Source of the DNA: an uncultured Flammeovirgaceae bacterium
Lineage (GTDB): Bacteria; Bacteroidota; Bacteroidia; Cytophagales; Cyclobacteriaceae
Length of the DNA: 64,000 nt
NCBI GenBank assembly: GCA_937884755.1
Contig: CAKZYJ010000512.1
Location: forward strand, 62,001 to 126,000
Reading direction: 5' to 3'
Below, piece after piece: positions 9,599-18,132 of this stretch. The translations under genes were made by a program, and so were the position numbers. Positions within the stretch are counted from its first letter, which is position 1, and the number at the start of each line of letters is the position of its first letter. The notes under the pieces are model-generated. The model made no database searches, was not told the origin of the DNA, and saw only the letters and a program-made list of their open reading frames with translations.

Positions 9599-10297
9599 AT
9601 GATTTACCTCATCGTTGTATTAGGAACCGTAATCGCGATTCTGTGGAAGAAGATTGATTCACTAGGGGGCGTAGTAGGTTGTTTAATCACCATAATACTT
9701 TATCAGGCAATTGATTTAGCAGGTATTGCATTCATCGCAGCCTTCTTTCTCGTAGGTACGTTAGCTTCAGTATACGGATTGAGAGAAAAAAACAGATTGC
9801 ATATAGCAGAGGCGAAACAGGGAAGAAGAGGCTGGAAAAACGTGACTTCAAATAGCGGTGCTGCAACCGTGGTTGCCATCACCTATCTAATATTTCCTGG
9901 ATTCATTCAAAACCCAGAATTAGCAATTGCAGTCTGTTTTGCGGCAGCCCTATCCGATACATTATCTTCTGAAATGGGGAATTTAACTGGACGAAGATAC
10001 TTTTCAATTCTGACCGCTAAACCGGCTCTACGTGGTGAGGATGGGGTTGTGAGTTGGTCAGGATTTGCTTGGGGAGTACTTGGAAGCAGTATGATGGCTA
10101 TTGTCTATGGTTTTTTCTATCAGTTCAATTATAGTTTTGTTGTAGTTATTCTATTAGGTTTTATTGGGAATCTACTTGATTCGCTTTTTGGGGCTAGCCT
10201 ACAGGCAAAGGGCTATCTTAGCAATAACGGAGTTAATTTGGTAAGCACCACCTGCGTAACTCTATTAGCTTTATTCTTTACCTTGAGGTTGGGGTAA
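9599..10297 (+). CDS. DUF92 (TMEM19/VTE6-type) membrane protein
   Basis: This 232-residue membrane protein has about six hydrophobic helices. It carries the DUF92 hallmarks NSGAATVVAI near residue 85, AAALSDTLSSEMG near 118-130 and GFIGNLLDSLFGA near 195. DUF92 includes plant VTE6, a phytyl-phosphate kinase, and the human protein TMEM19, so a role in polyprenyl-phosphate or related lipid metabolism is possible but not shown. It is divergent from the lipoprotein gene at 9476. Its last 20 bases overlap the 3' end of the convergent M1 peptidase gene. Confidence 0.85.
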   Translation: MIYLIVVLGTVIAILWKKIDSLGGVVGCLITIILYQAIDLAGIAFIAAFFLVGTLASVYGLREKNRLHIAEAKQGRRGWKNVTSNSGAATVVAITYLIFPGFIQNPELAIAVCFAAALSDTLSSEMGNLTGRRYFSILTAKPALRGEDGVVSWSGFAWGVLGSSMMAIVYGFFYQFNYSFVVVILLGFIGNLLDSLFGASLQAKGYLSNNGVNLVSTTCVTLLALFFTLRLG

Positions 10298-11933
10298 TTT
10301 CCAGTAACAGCCGAGTGTTTGGATCTAAGACTACTTCTTTAATTCTATTACTTACTTTGAACGTAAAGGACTTTTTTTGTTCGTTCAGACTTACTTTTTT
10401 AATCTCAGGTCTGGCTGTTTTATCACCATATAAAGCAATTTCTATTGGCAATTGATACAGTTCAGATGATTGGGTTTGCTCTAACGTTAGCGTGAGTTTT
10501 TTTCCCATTGATTGATATTTCCAAGTGCTGCGGATAACAGGGTAGTCGGCGCGGGTAAGCCACTGAGAGAAAAAGGAATCTAAGTTTTGTCCCGACAAAT
10601 TACTCGACAAAGTGATAAAATCCTGGGTACCGGCATTTTTGTACTGATACTTACGGTAAAACTGCCGTAGAATCTTGAAGAATACTTCATCACCTACTTT
10701 GTTCCGAAGCATATGAAGAACCCAAGCTCCTTTCTGATAGGTGTTAGCATTCAACAGTTGAAAAAGATTAGACTCATCTTTGGTAACTACTTTTGAGTTA
10801 GGTGATTGTAAGTGGAAGGAGAATATCCTTTCTTTATCGGCTAATAAACGAGCACGTAGACTATCTTTGCCGTAGGCATGCTCAATATAGAGGTGCGTCA
10901 AGTAGGTAGCGAAACCTTCACTCAACCACACATCAGACCATTTCTTTTCCGTAACTGAATTACCAAACCATTGATGGGCAATCTCGTGGGCGATAAGCGC
11001 CTCAATTGATGGGCGGTTGGTAATGGCTTGCTCATTGTAGAAGATAGCACTAGCATTTTCCATACCCCCATACTGAGTCTTCGATTGAACATTGGCTAGC
11101 TTATTAAATGGGTAGGGACCTAAAATACTTTCGTAGTAAGTCAGGATTTCTTCTGTGGGGGAAAATTGCTTAAAACCAATTTCTCGATCTTCCGGATACA
11201 ACCAGTTTTGAATAGTAGTTGATTGATTGTTTGCTGGATACTGAATGGCAAAACGAGCAGCTCCAAATACCATAACTTTGGTTGGAATTGGATTTGTAAT
11301 ACTCCAGTGAGTTAATTTATACTGAGTCCGTGATTCACTTGTCTGAATTAATAGACTTTCTTCTCTAAGAAGCCCGTTTGATACCACATTGTAGTGAGAA
11401 GGAGCAGTTACAATAAATTCGCAGGTAGCCTTATCTAATGGATGATCGTTAGTAGGGAGCCAGAAATGGGCGCGATTAGGCCAGTTATCGCCAAAAAAAG
11501 TCCTATCGCCGTAGAGGTTTTTCTCAATGATTAACCCGTCGTTTGGAATACCGTGATACTTAATAATAAAAGTACCGCTAGTAGCTCCTTGAGATGCTGT
11601 AGGAAGCGATAGGTAAAGAGTATGGTTTCTATGAGTAAATTTTACCGGCTGGTTATTAAAGAGAATTTCGTCTACATTCATCCCTTGGTCTCCTGCACTG
11701 TCCAAACCATCTAAATGGAGTATTAGCGTCGAGCTCTTTTGTGACTTTAGCGAAACGTAAATATCAGCTTCTCCCTGAATTTCGTTAGTATAATCGTGAA
11801 TGTTCAGACGAAAAACATAATGGAGTACATCTAACGATGATGGAGGCAGGTCTACTGACTGAGCACTAGTAACTTGGTAGCTAAGTACAAATAACAAAAG
11901 AACAAAAGGAGACTGCCTGAAATGTGTATCCAT
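10278..11933 (-). CDS. M1 family zinc aminopeptidase, exported
   Basis: This 551-residue protein has a signal peptide (residues about 10-25, ending TSAQ). An N-terminal beta-saddle domain (about 30-220) is followed by the thermolysin-like catalytic domain. The zinc site is HEIAH (His316, Glu317, His320) with Glu339 eighteen residues later in WLSEGFATYL. The substrate-binding GGMENASA, the family's GAMEN motif, lies near residue 280. The C-terminal helical domain of classical M1 enzymes is missing, so this is the short form common in Bacteroidota. It should remove N-terminal residues from peptides in the periplasm. It ends inside the DUF92 gene by a 20-base tail overlap. Confidence 0.93.
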   Translation of the reverse strand: MDTHFRQSPFVLLLFVLSYQVTSAQSVDLPPSSLDVLHYVFRLNIHDYTNEIQGEADIYVSLKSQKSSTLILHLDGLDSAGDQGMNVDEILFNNQPVKFTHRNHTLYLSLPTASQGATSGTFIIKYHGIPNDGLIIEKNLYGDRTFFGDNWPNRAHFWLPTNDHPLDKATCEFIVTAPSHYNVVSNGLLREESLLIQTSESRTQYKLTHWSITNPIPTKVMVFGAARFAIQYPANNQSTTIQNWLYPEDREIGFKQFSPTEEILTYYESILGPYPFNKLANVQSKTQYGGMENASAIFYNEQAITNRPSIEALIAHEIAHQWFGNSVTEKKWSDVWLSEGFATYLTHLYIEHAYGKDSLRARLLADKERIFSFHLQSPNSKVVTKDESNLFQLLNANTYQKGAWVLHMLRNKVGDEVFFKILRQFYRKYQYKNAGTQDFITLSSNLSGQNLDSFFSQWLTRADYPVIRSTWKYQSMGKKLTLTLEQTQSSELYQLPIEIALYGDKTARPEIKKVSLNEQKKSFTFKVSNRIKEVVLDPNTRLLLEITPTSR

Positions 11934-12015
11934 AAGCGACTAAACTTTCACAAGCGAAGTTATGAAAGAATAAATTGAATTAGTACGCACATTCATAAAG
12001 GAAGGTACAAATGCC

Positions 12016-12582
12016 ATGAAATCAATTTCTAAATCTCGGCTACTAGATATAGCCTTTATCATCTTTATAATAGTCCTGATTTTAGTGCCTAGCGTACGAG
12101 TACCCGTCGTAAGCACGTTGCAGCGAGGATTGTTGTTCACCGGAATATTTAATGCTGACTCAGAAACTGTAGAAGATACAGAAAGCTTTTCCTATAAATT
12201 GAGAGTACAGGATACTACCGGTGCCTATATTAATATTGCTGATTTGAGAGGGCAAGTACTGTTCATCAATATCTGGGCAACTTGGTGCCCGCCCTGCATG
12301 GCAGAAATGCCAGAAATAGCTAAGTTGTATAATGAACTCGGTAACGAAGTAGCATTTCTAATGCTCTCGGTAGATAAGGATCGGATGAAGGCTAAAGAAT
12401 GGGTTGCTAAACAGCAATATCCAGTACCGGTATATTTTCTTGAACAGTTAAGTCCAGAGCTTGCTTACGAAGCGATCCCTACCACCTGGATTATTGATCA
12501 AGAAGGAAAAATAGTATTCCGACATTCTGGAATGGCACAGTACAACACGTCAGATTTTCGAGATTTTTTACGCTCCCTCTAG
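12016..12582 (+). CDS. TlpA-like thioredoxin-fold oxidoreductase, membrane-anchored
   Basis: This 188-residue protein has one N-terminal membrane helix (residues about 10-28) and then a thioredoxin-like domain. The active site is WCPPC with Cys91 and Cys94 inside FINIWATWCPPC, typical of TlpA/ResA-type thiol-disulfide reductases. The cis-proline region reads AIPTTWIID near residue 155. It should face the periplasm and reduce disulfides, for example in cytochrome c maturation or redox defence. No cytochrome genes are nearby, so the partner is unknown. It is divergent from the M1 peptidase gene (83 bases between starts) and converges on the symporter gene with a one-base gap. Confidence 0.9.
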   Translation: MKSISKSRLLDIAFIIFIIVLILVPSVRVPVVSTLQRGLLFTGIFNADSETVEDTESFSYKLRVQDTTGAYINIADLRGQVLFINIWATWCPPCMAEMPEIAKLYNELGNEVAFLMLSVDKDRMKAKEWVAKQQYPVPVYFLEQLSPELAYEAIPTTWIIDQEGKIVFRHSGMAQYNTSDFRDFLRSL

Positions 12583-12583
12583 T

Positions 12584-13972
12584 CTACTGAACCGCCTTTT
12601 TAGGCTCTTCTGGCGAAACTCTAGAGAAGTAACTTTTTGCTGCTGCCTTAACCTTAGGCGCAAGTATAAGTGCTGAAATCATAGTAGGGATAGCCATGAG
12701 TGCGTACATTCCATCTACTAGATTAATAACAGCCGTTAGAGAGGCTACCGAACTTACTATGATGACAAAAATGTAAAAATAATTAAAATAATGAGCTCGG
12801 TGTGCTCCTACTAGATAGGAAAAGCATTTAGTACCGTAGTAAGATAAGGTAAATAGTGAAGACAGTGAAAAACAAAGTACGCTTACTATTAATAAGTATC
12901 CACCTAAGTCGTACGGAATAGCTGAATTAAAAGCATTTACCGTAAGGGTAACCCCGTCTGCATCGGTAGTACGCCAGACATCAGTAATGAGGATTGCTAA
13001 TGCAGTCATCGTACAAACTACCAAAGTATCAATGGCTGGTCCGAGCATCGCTACCAAACCTTCTCGGACTGGTTCGTTAGTTTTGGCAGCACCGTGGGCC
13101 ATGGGAGCTGTACCAATACCAGCCTCATTAGAAAAAGCAGCCCTTTTAGCTCCCACTACAATAATACTGCCTACTGCACCACCAAGTACGGCGTTACCAG
13201 TGAATGCATCTTCAAAGATTAGGGCAAAGCACGGTATTATTTGTTCGGAATTTGAAAATATGATATACAGCACAGAAACTACGTATACAACCACCATCAT
13301 TGGTACCAATCGGCTGGCTACCTGAGCAATGCGCTGAATACCTCCGAAAATTACCAAAGCAACAATACTAGCCAGTAGTAATCCGGCTATCAGATTACTC
13401 GCAAAGGTTGGAGCGTCGATAACTCCATTGGGAATTAACACAACGTCGCGAACTATTTGTATGAGCTGGTTAGCATTGAAAGCGGGTAATGGGCCAAAAA
13501 GTCCAGCTATACAAAAGAAAATGGCTAGTGGTTTCCACTTTTTTCCGAGTCCTTCTTCAATGACGTACATAGGGCCGCCCTGTATCTGACCTGAGCTGTC
13601 TTTTCCCCTATACATGATTGCTAGTGTGCAAGTGAAGAATTTCGTTGCCATACCAACAAAAGCACTAATCCACATCCAGAATAAAGCACCAGGGCCTCCC
13701 ATAGAGATAGCAACGGCTACTCCTCCGATATTACCCATACCGACGGTTGCTGCTAAAGCACTCGATAAGGCTTCAAAATGACTGATTTCACCCGGATCGT
13801 CAGGGTCATCGTACTTACCCCGTAATACATTAATTGCGTGACCAAAGTACCGGAAAGGCAGAAACCGGGAGTAGAGCATAAAAAAAAGCCCACCTCCCAG
13901 TAATAACACTAATAGGTGAGTTCCCCAGGCGAGGCTGCTAAACCTCTCCAGAATGAATTCTAAATTGTTCAA
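12584..13972 (-). CDS. AGCS-family sodium:alanine symporter
   Basis: This 462-residue inner-membrane protein has about 11 hydrophobic helices. It has AGCS landmarks: FEALSSALAATVGMGNIGGVA near residue 65-85, GGPMYVIEEGLG near 132-143, and AAFSNEAGIGTAPMAHGAAKT near 278-298. Family members import alanine or glycine with sodium. The start codon is TTG at 13972. No in-frame ATG lies close upstream, and the first downstream ATG (residue 32) would cut the first helix, while residues 1-30 match the family's usual N-terminus. It converges on the TlpA-like gene. Confidence 0.92.
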   Translation of the reverse strand: MNNLEFILERFSSLAWGTHLLVLLLGGGLFFMLYSRFLPFRYFGHAINVLRGKYDDPDDPGEISHFEALSSALAATVGMGNIGGVAVAISMGGPGALFWMWISAFVGMATKFFTCTLAIMYRGKDSSGQIQGGPMYVIEEGLGKKWKPLAIFFCIAGLFGPLPAFNANQLIQIVRDVVLIPNGVIDAPTFASNLIAGLLLASIVALVIFGGIQRIAQVASRLVPMMVVVYVVSVLYIIFSNSEQIIPCFALIFEDAFTGNAVLGGAVGSIIVVGAKRAAFSNEAGIGTAPMAHGAAKTNEPVREGLVAMLGPAIDTLVVCTMTALAILITDVWRTTDADGVTLTVNAFNSAIPYDLGGYLLIVSVLCFSLSSLFTLSYYGTKCFSYLVGAHRAHYFNYFYIFVIIVSSVASLTAVINLVDGMYALMAIPTMISALILAPKVKAAAKSYFSRVSPEEPKKAVQ

Positions 13973-14044
13973 AAAAAGATGAGTTGGTTGAGTGAGTTTA
14001 AGGGATAAATATACAGATTCAGTATTGTTGAATCAAATCGTAGA

Positions 14045-14494
14045 TTATCCCACCAATTTTTTCCAATCCCGGTACCGAATTGACATACAGCTTGCCATCT
14101 TTTTGTAGTTATCCCAGGTATCCTGTACGTGATAAAGTGATGGTAAAGAACTGGAAAGAACTTCTTCGTAATCTTTTCGATAAAGTCCACCACCGTAATA
14201 ATAAAAAGTGAATAAGTTTCCTTCTTCACTAAATAGTTCGTGACCAAGGTAGCCATCCCAAATTTCACTCAAAATGGTACAAGAAATGTCTCGCTTCTTA
14301 AACCGGAAAATCTGAGTGTCGGCCTCATCTTCAAAATACTCAGAGTACAATTCTTCTTCAATAATCCACCCTAAATACATCCCGATGTGAACATAGGCTT
14401 GTTCGATGGGTAGATCTCCGGGAAAGTTACCAAGGAAATGGTTTTTGGCGTTATCGTAAATACTTTTACCTCTGGCTGATACTACGTTGGTCAT
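14045..14494 (-). CDS. Conserved-looking hypothetical soluble protein
   Basis: From ATG 14494 the product is 149 residues; a TTG at 14512 would add six. It has no signal peptide or membrane helix. It is rich in aromatic and acidic residues, with motifs such as VHIGMYLGWIIEEELYSEYF (about 35-55) and FYYYGGGLYRKDYEEVL (about 103-120). Composition and length look like a real globular protein, but I do not recognise the family. It stands between the symporter gene and apt and may be monocistronic. A ribosome-binding-like AAAAAG precedes the ATG. Confidence 0.7.
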   Translation of the reverse strand: MTNVVSARGKSIYDNAKNHFLGNFPGDLPIEQAYVHIGMYLGWIIEEELYSEYFEDEADTQIFRFKKRDISCTILSEIWDGYLGHELFSEEGNLFTFYYYGGGLYRKDYEEVLSSSLPSLYHVQDTWDNYKKMASCMSIRYRDWKKLVG

Positions 14495-14621
14495 AATTAT
14501 CTTTTTGAGCAAAAGTAGCTGATTGTTGGTGGAGATTTTGTGAAGTTTAACTTAATTCATTACGCTTGTGTAATTTCTAGTCTTTCAGTTATGGCTACTT
14601 AAATAACTATTCATCTGAATA

Positions 14622-15134
14622 ATGCAGCTACACGACTTTATTCGTACAATTCCAGATTATCCTCGTGAAGGAGTAGATTATAAAGATATTACGCCTTTGC
14701 TAAACCATCCGGAAGCTTACCAACAGGCAGTTAAAGAATTATTAGGTACTGTTAATAGGCCAAAGGTGGACAAAGTTGTAGGTATCGAGTCTCGGGGATT
14801 TATTTTTGGTGCTGCATTAGCCGACCGGCTGAGAGTAGGTTTCATCCCTATGCGGAAAAAAGGAAAACTGCCAGCGAAAACTTATCAGAAAGAATATAAA
14901 CTGGAATATGGTACTGATATTTTGGAAGTACACCAGGATGCAATTGCCCCAGGAGAGAAAGTAATCATTCATGATGATTTGTTAGCTACGGGCGGAACAG
15001 CAGTGGCAGCTTGTCATTTAGTTGAGCAAATGGGAGGGGAGATAGTACAGGTTTCCTTTTTGGTTGAATTGCTATTCTTAAAAGGGCGAGAACAATTGTC
15101 AGGTTATCAAATAGATAGCATACTTACGTATTAA
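14622..15134 (+). CDS. apt: Adenine phosphoribosyltransferase
   Basis: This 170-residue cytoplasmic enzyme converts adenine and PRPP to AMP and pyrophosphate (purine salvage). The family N-terminus IRTIPDYPREGVDYKDITPLL, the GIESRGFIFGAALA hood segment (about 54-67) and the PRPP-binding loop VIIHDDLLATGGTA (114-127) are all present. Length is typical. Its stop overlaps the stop of the convergent SDR gene by 4 bases. A short inverted repeat (ATTAC/GTAAT, 14559-14574) lies about 50 bases before the start, of unknown meaning. Confidence 0.95.
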   Translation: MQLHDFIRTIPDYPREGVDYKDITPLLNHPEAYQQAVKELLGTVNRPKVDKVVGIESRGFIFGAALADRLRVGFIPMRKKGKLPAKTYQKEYKLEYGTDILEVHQDAIAPGEKVIIHDDLLATGGTAVAACHLVEQMGGEIVQVSFLVELLFLKGREQLSGYQIDSILTY

Positions 15135-15832
15135 GCGTTACCGTACACTTTTAGTATAGTCTGACGTAGAGCCTGGCTTTTGGGTGATGCTAAAAAGCTC
15201 ACAACTTCAGCTAATTGTTCCGGGGTAACCCAGTCATTGAAATTTGCATCGGGCATAGAATTACGATTGGGAGGGGTGTCAAGTACGCTAGGTACGAGAA
15301 TCGAACTTCTCACTCCAGTTTCCACCGTTTTGGCGTTAATGATTTTATTTAGCTCAAACAAAAGCGATTTTGACAAAGAGTAGGAAACCATGCTGGCGGC
15401 GGCATCTGCCTGGAGGGCAGGGCGCGCTCCGACCAACATAATATGCCCCCCACTTTCCTGTTCTTTCATTCTAAGATAAAGTTTCTGGCTGCAAAGGTAG
15501 GCGGTATTGAAATTTAGTTTGAACATCTTTTCAACATCTGCCAACTTGGTGTCTTCGAGCGAAGACATAGCAAATCCGCCCACCAAAAGGCAGGCTACAT
15601 CAATGTGTTGATACTTTGTAGTAAGATATTTTACCAGTTCTTCTACTTCCGATTCATTACTTACATCAGCCTGATAAACTTCAAATCTATCATGTTGAAT
15701 CTGAGAATCCTTTTCATCGGGATGCAGTATTGTCCCAATAACTTGGAAACCATCCGCAAGTAGCTGATTGGTAACTGCTGTACCGAGGTTGCCAGATGCG
15801 CCGGTTACTAACGCTATATGAGGGTTGTTCAT
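15131..15832 (-). CDS. SDR oxidoreductase resembling dihydropteridine reductase
   Basis: This 233-residue Rossmann-fold short-chain dehydrogenase has the nucleotide-binding TGASGNLGTA (residues 10-19) and the YSLSK Tyr-x3-Lys motif (near 153-157). The usual catalytic Ser strand is replaced by GARPALQADAAASM. The region after the active site, PSVLDTPPNRNSMPDANF, closely follows the LDTPxNRxSMPxADF segment of eukaryotic quinonoid dihydropteridine reductase (DHPR). DHPR also lacks the Ser and has GAKAAL at the same place. DHPR regenerates tetrahydrobiopterin or related pterins with NAD(P)H. The SDR class is certain, and the DHPR-like specificity is inferred from motifs remembered from the family. 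Confidence 0.85.
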   Translation of the reverse strand: MNNPHIALVTGASGNLGTAVTNQLLADGFQVIGTILHPDEKDSQIQHDRFEVYQADVSNESEVEELVKYLTTKYQHIDVACLLVGGFAMSSLEDTKLADVEKMFKLNFNTAYLCSQKLYLRMKEQESGGHIMLVGARPALQADAAASMVSYSLSKSLLFELNKIINAKTVETGVRSSILVPSVLDTPPNRNSMPDANFNDWVTPEQLAEVVSFLASPKSQALRQTILKVYGNA

Positions 15833-16160
15833 ATTGTTTTTGTTTTTAGTTAGGTTCTAAGTTAGAAAAGGTTTTATGTAAAATTGTTTAAAAAACTATT
15901 CCTATTTTAAGATATTTCTATTATATTAAATGATTGTTTGTCAAAAGGATAAGCGCATCTTTAGCTTATTTGCAAGGCCCATTGGTATCTGTGTATACCA
16001 GAAACTCGCCACCGTTCGTTGTATAGAGGCCTACGTGCAGTAATGAAGAGGAAGTCACTAATTCGCACTACCATCCAACGAGCCGCCGAATTACGTCAAA
16101 GACGTTAACGTAATCTACTTACTGAATCATTTAATTTTCCAGATTAAATCCTAGAAGGAT
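15833..16160. other. Divergent intergenic region upstream of prkA
   Basis: These 328 bases separate the SDR gene from prkA, and no frame looks coding. Two small perfect inverted repeats are visible: TGGTAT-(6)-ATACCA at 15983-16000 and ATTACGT-(11)-ACGTAAT at 16090-16114. The second lies about 46 bases before the prkA ATG. They could be operator sites for the stress operon, but this is only positional inference. A weak AAGGAT ribosome-binding-like run precedes the prkA start. Confidence 0.45.
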
Positions 16161-18089
16161 ATGAGTGTTTTAGATAAAATTAAAACGAACTACAGCTCCT
16201 CCTTTAGTGAAATGACATTAGCTGAATACCTAAAGGAGTGTAAGAAAGACCCGTTGATGTACGCCAAGCCCTCAGAGCGAATACTGAAGGCTATTGGCGA
16301 ACCCGAACTGATCGATACGAGAAACGACCCAAAGTTGAGTCGGATATTTTCTAATAAGGTCATCAAGCGGTATCCAGCTTTCCGTGAATTTTACGGTATG
16401 GAGGAAACCATCGATCAGATTGTTTCATTTTTCCGCTATTCGGCTCAGGGTTTAGAAGAGAAGAAGCAGATACTTTACCTAATGGGACCCGTTGGAGGAG
16501 GTAAAAGCTCATTAGCCGAAAAAGTTAAGCAGTTAATACAGGTCAACCCAATTTATGTTCTGAAAGCAGGTGATCAGATTAGCCCAGTCTACGAAAGTCC
16601 TTTGGGACTATTCTCCGACTATAAGAAAGAACTTGAATTGGAATACAATATACCGGTACGTTACCTACCGGCTTGTATGAGTCCCTGGGCTGCCAAACGG
16701 TTGCGAGAATTTGACGGGGATGTAAATAGATTCAAAGTTGTTAAGCTGTACCCTTCGGTTCAGAATCAGATTGCTATCTCAAAAACAGAGCCTGGTGACG
16801 AGAATAATCAGGATATTTCTACGCTAGTAGGTAAAGTCGATATTCGCAAACTGGCGGAGTTTCAACAAAGTGATCCAGATGCCTATTCGTACTCTGGTGC
16901 GCTCTGCCTGGCTAATCAAGGGGTAATGGAGTTTGTGGAAATGTTTAAGTCGCCCATCAAGGTACTTAATCCGCTTTTGACAGCTACTCAAGAAAATAAT
17001 TACAAAGGTACCGAACCCATTGGGGCTATTCCATACGATGGAATAATCTTAGCGCATTCTAATGAATCGGAATGGGCGAAGTTTGCCAATGATAAGAAGA
17101 ACGAAGCCTTCTTGGATCGTATTTATAAAGTTCAGGTGCCTTATTGCCTACGGGTAGATGAGGAGATTAATATTTACAAGAAATTAATTCGAGAGAGTTC
17201 GTTAGACCAGGCACCTTGCGCCCCCCTCACTTTGGAATTATTGGCCCAATTTTCTGTAATGACTAGACTTAAAGTACCTGAAAACTCCAGTCTATATTCT
17301 AAAATGCGGGTATACAACGGAGAGACTCTAAAAGAGACAGATCCTAATGCGAAGTCTATTCAAGAATATCGGGATGATGCCGGAATTAACGAAGGAATGA
17401 CGGGCGTTTCTACCCGATTTGCTTTTAAGGTGCTTTCCAAAGTATTTAACTTCGACAATGAAGAACTGGCGGCTAATCCCGTTCACCTGCTGTATGTGCT
17501 GGAACAGGAAGTAGTAAAATTGGAATTAGACGGAGAAAGCGAAGAGCGGTATCTCAACATAATTAAGTCAATCCTGGCCAACAAATACGCCGAATTTATT
17601 GCCGACGAAATTCAGAAAGCCTATATAGAGTCGTACAGCACCTACGGCCAAAACATTTTTGAAAAGTACGTGATTTACGCCGACTACTGGATCCAGAATA
17701 ACGATTACCGTGATCCGGATTCGGGTGAAATCTTAGACCGAAGTATCCTGAATGAGGAGCTAGAAAAAATTGAAAAGCCCGCGGGTATTGCTAATCCGAA
17801 AGACTTCCGCGCTGAAGTCACTAACTTCACTCTTCGGTACAAAGCGAACAATGGGGGTGAGACACCTCGATGGGATTCTTACGAAAAGATTAAGAATGTT
17901 ATCGAGAAAAAGATTTTTACCAATACCGAAGATCTACTACCAGTAATTTCATTCAATGCCAAAAGTAATGAGGAGGATGAACGCAAGCATCGTGACTTTA
18001 CCCGTCGGATGATGGACCGTGGTTATACCTCCAAGCAAATCCGAATTTTGGTAGATTGGTTTATGCGGGTGCGCAAAACAATGGGATAA
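16161..18089 (+). CDS. prkA: PrkA-type serine protein kinase / AAA+ ATPase
   Basis: This 642-residue cytoplasmic protein belongs to the PrkA (YeaG) family. The N-terminal AAA part carries the Walker A loop GPVGGGKS (109-116), and the C-terminal PrkA kinase-like domain covers about 400-640. YeaG phosphorylates proteins and acts in stress and nitrogen-starvation responses in enterobacteria; the Bacillus PrkA is linked to sporulation control. The ATP-dependent protease or kinase mode in this lineage is unsettled. It is the first gene of a cluster with yeaH-like (43-base gap) and spoVR-like genes, the same order as E. coli yeaG-yeaH plus ycgB. The long upstream region probably carries a stress promoter. 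Confidence 0.95.
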   Translation: MSVLDKIKTNYSSSFSEMTLAEYLKECKKDPLMYAKPSERILKAIGEPELIDTRNDPKLSRIFSNKVIKRYPAFREFYGMEETIDQIVSFFRYSAQGLEEKKQILYLMGPVGGGKSSLAEKVKQLIQVNPIYVLKAGDQISPVYESPLGLFSDYKKELELEYNIPVRYLPACMSPWAAKRLREFDGDVNRFKVVKLYPSVQNQIAISKTEPGDENNQDISTLVGKVDIRKLAEFQQSDPDAYSYSGALCLANQGVMEFVEMFKSPIKVLNPLLTATQENNYKGTEPIGAIPYDGIILAHSNESEWAKFANDKKNEAFLDRIYKVQVPYCLRVDEEINIYKKLIRESSLDQAPCAPLTLELLAQFSVMTRLKVPENSSLYSKMRVYNGETLKETDPNAKSIQEYRDDAGINEGMTGVSTRFAFKVLSKVFNFDNEELAANPVHLLYVLEQEVVKLELDGESEERYLNIIKSILANKYAEFIADEIQKAYIESYSTYGQNIFEKYVIYADYWIQNNDYRDPDSGEILDRSILNEELEKIEKPAGIANPKDFRAEVTNFTLRYKANNGGETPRWDSYEKIKNVIEKKIFTNTEDLLPVISFNAKSNEEDERKHRDFTRRMMDRGYTSKQIRILVDWFMRVRKTMG

Positions 18090-18132
18090 GCTTGCTTTGA
18101 ATTGGGTCGCTGCTACCAAATAATCAGTGATT

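Noticed and set aside
13969-14268. Minus-strand frame of 99 residues
   Set aside because: It overlaps the better-supported 149-residue gene in another frame and has no recognisable features.
14559-14574. ATTAC/GTAAT inverted repeat upstream of apt
   Set aside because: Five base pairs in A/T-rich DNA is expected by chance.
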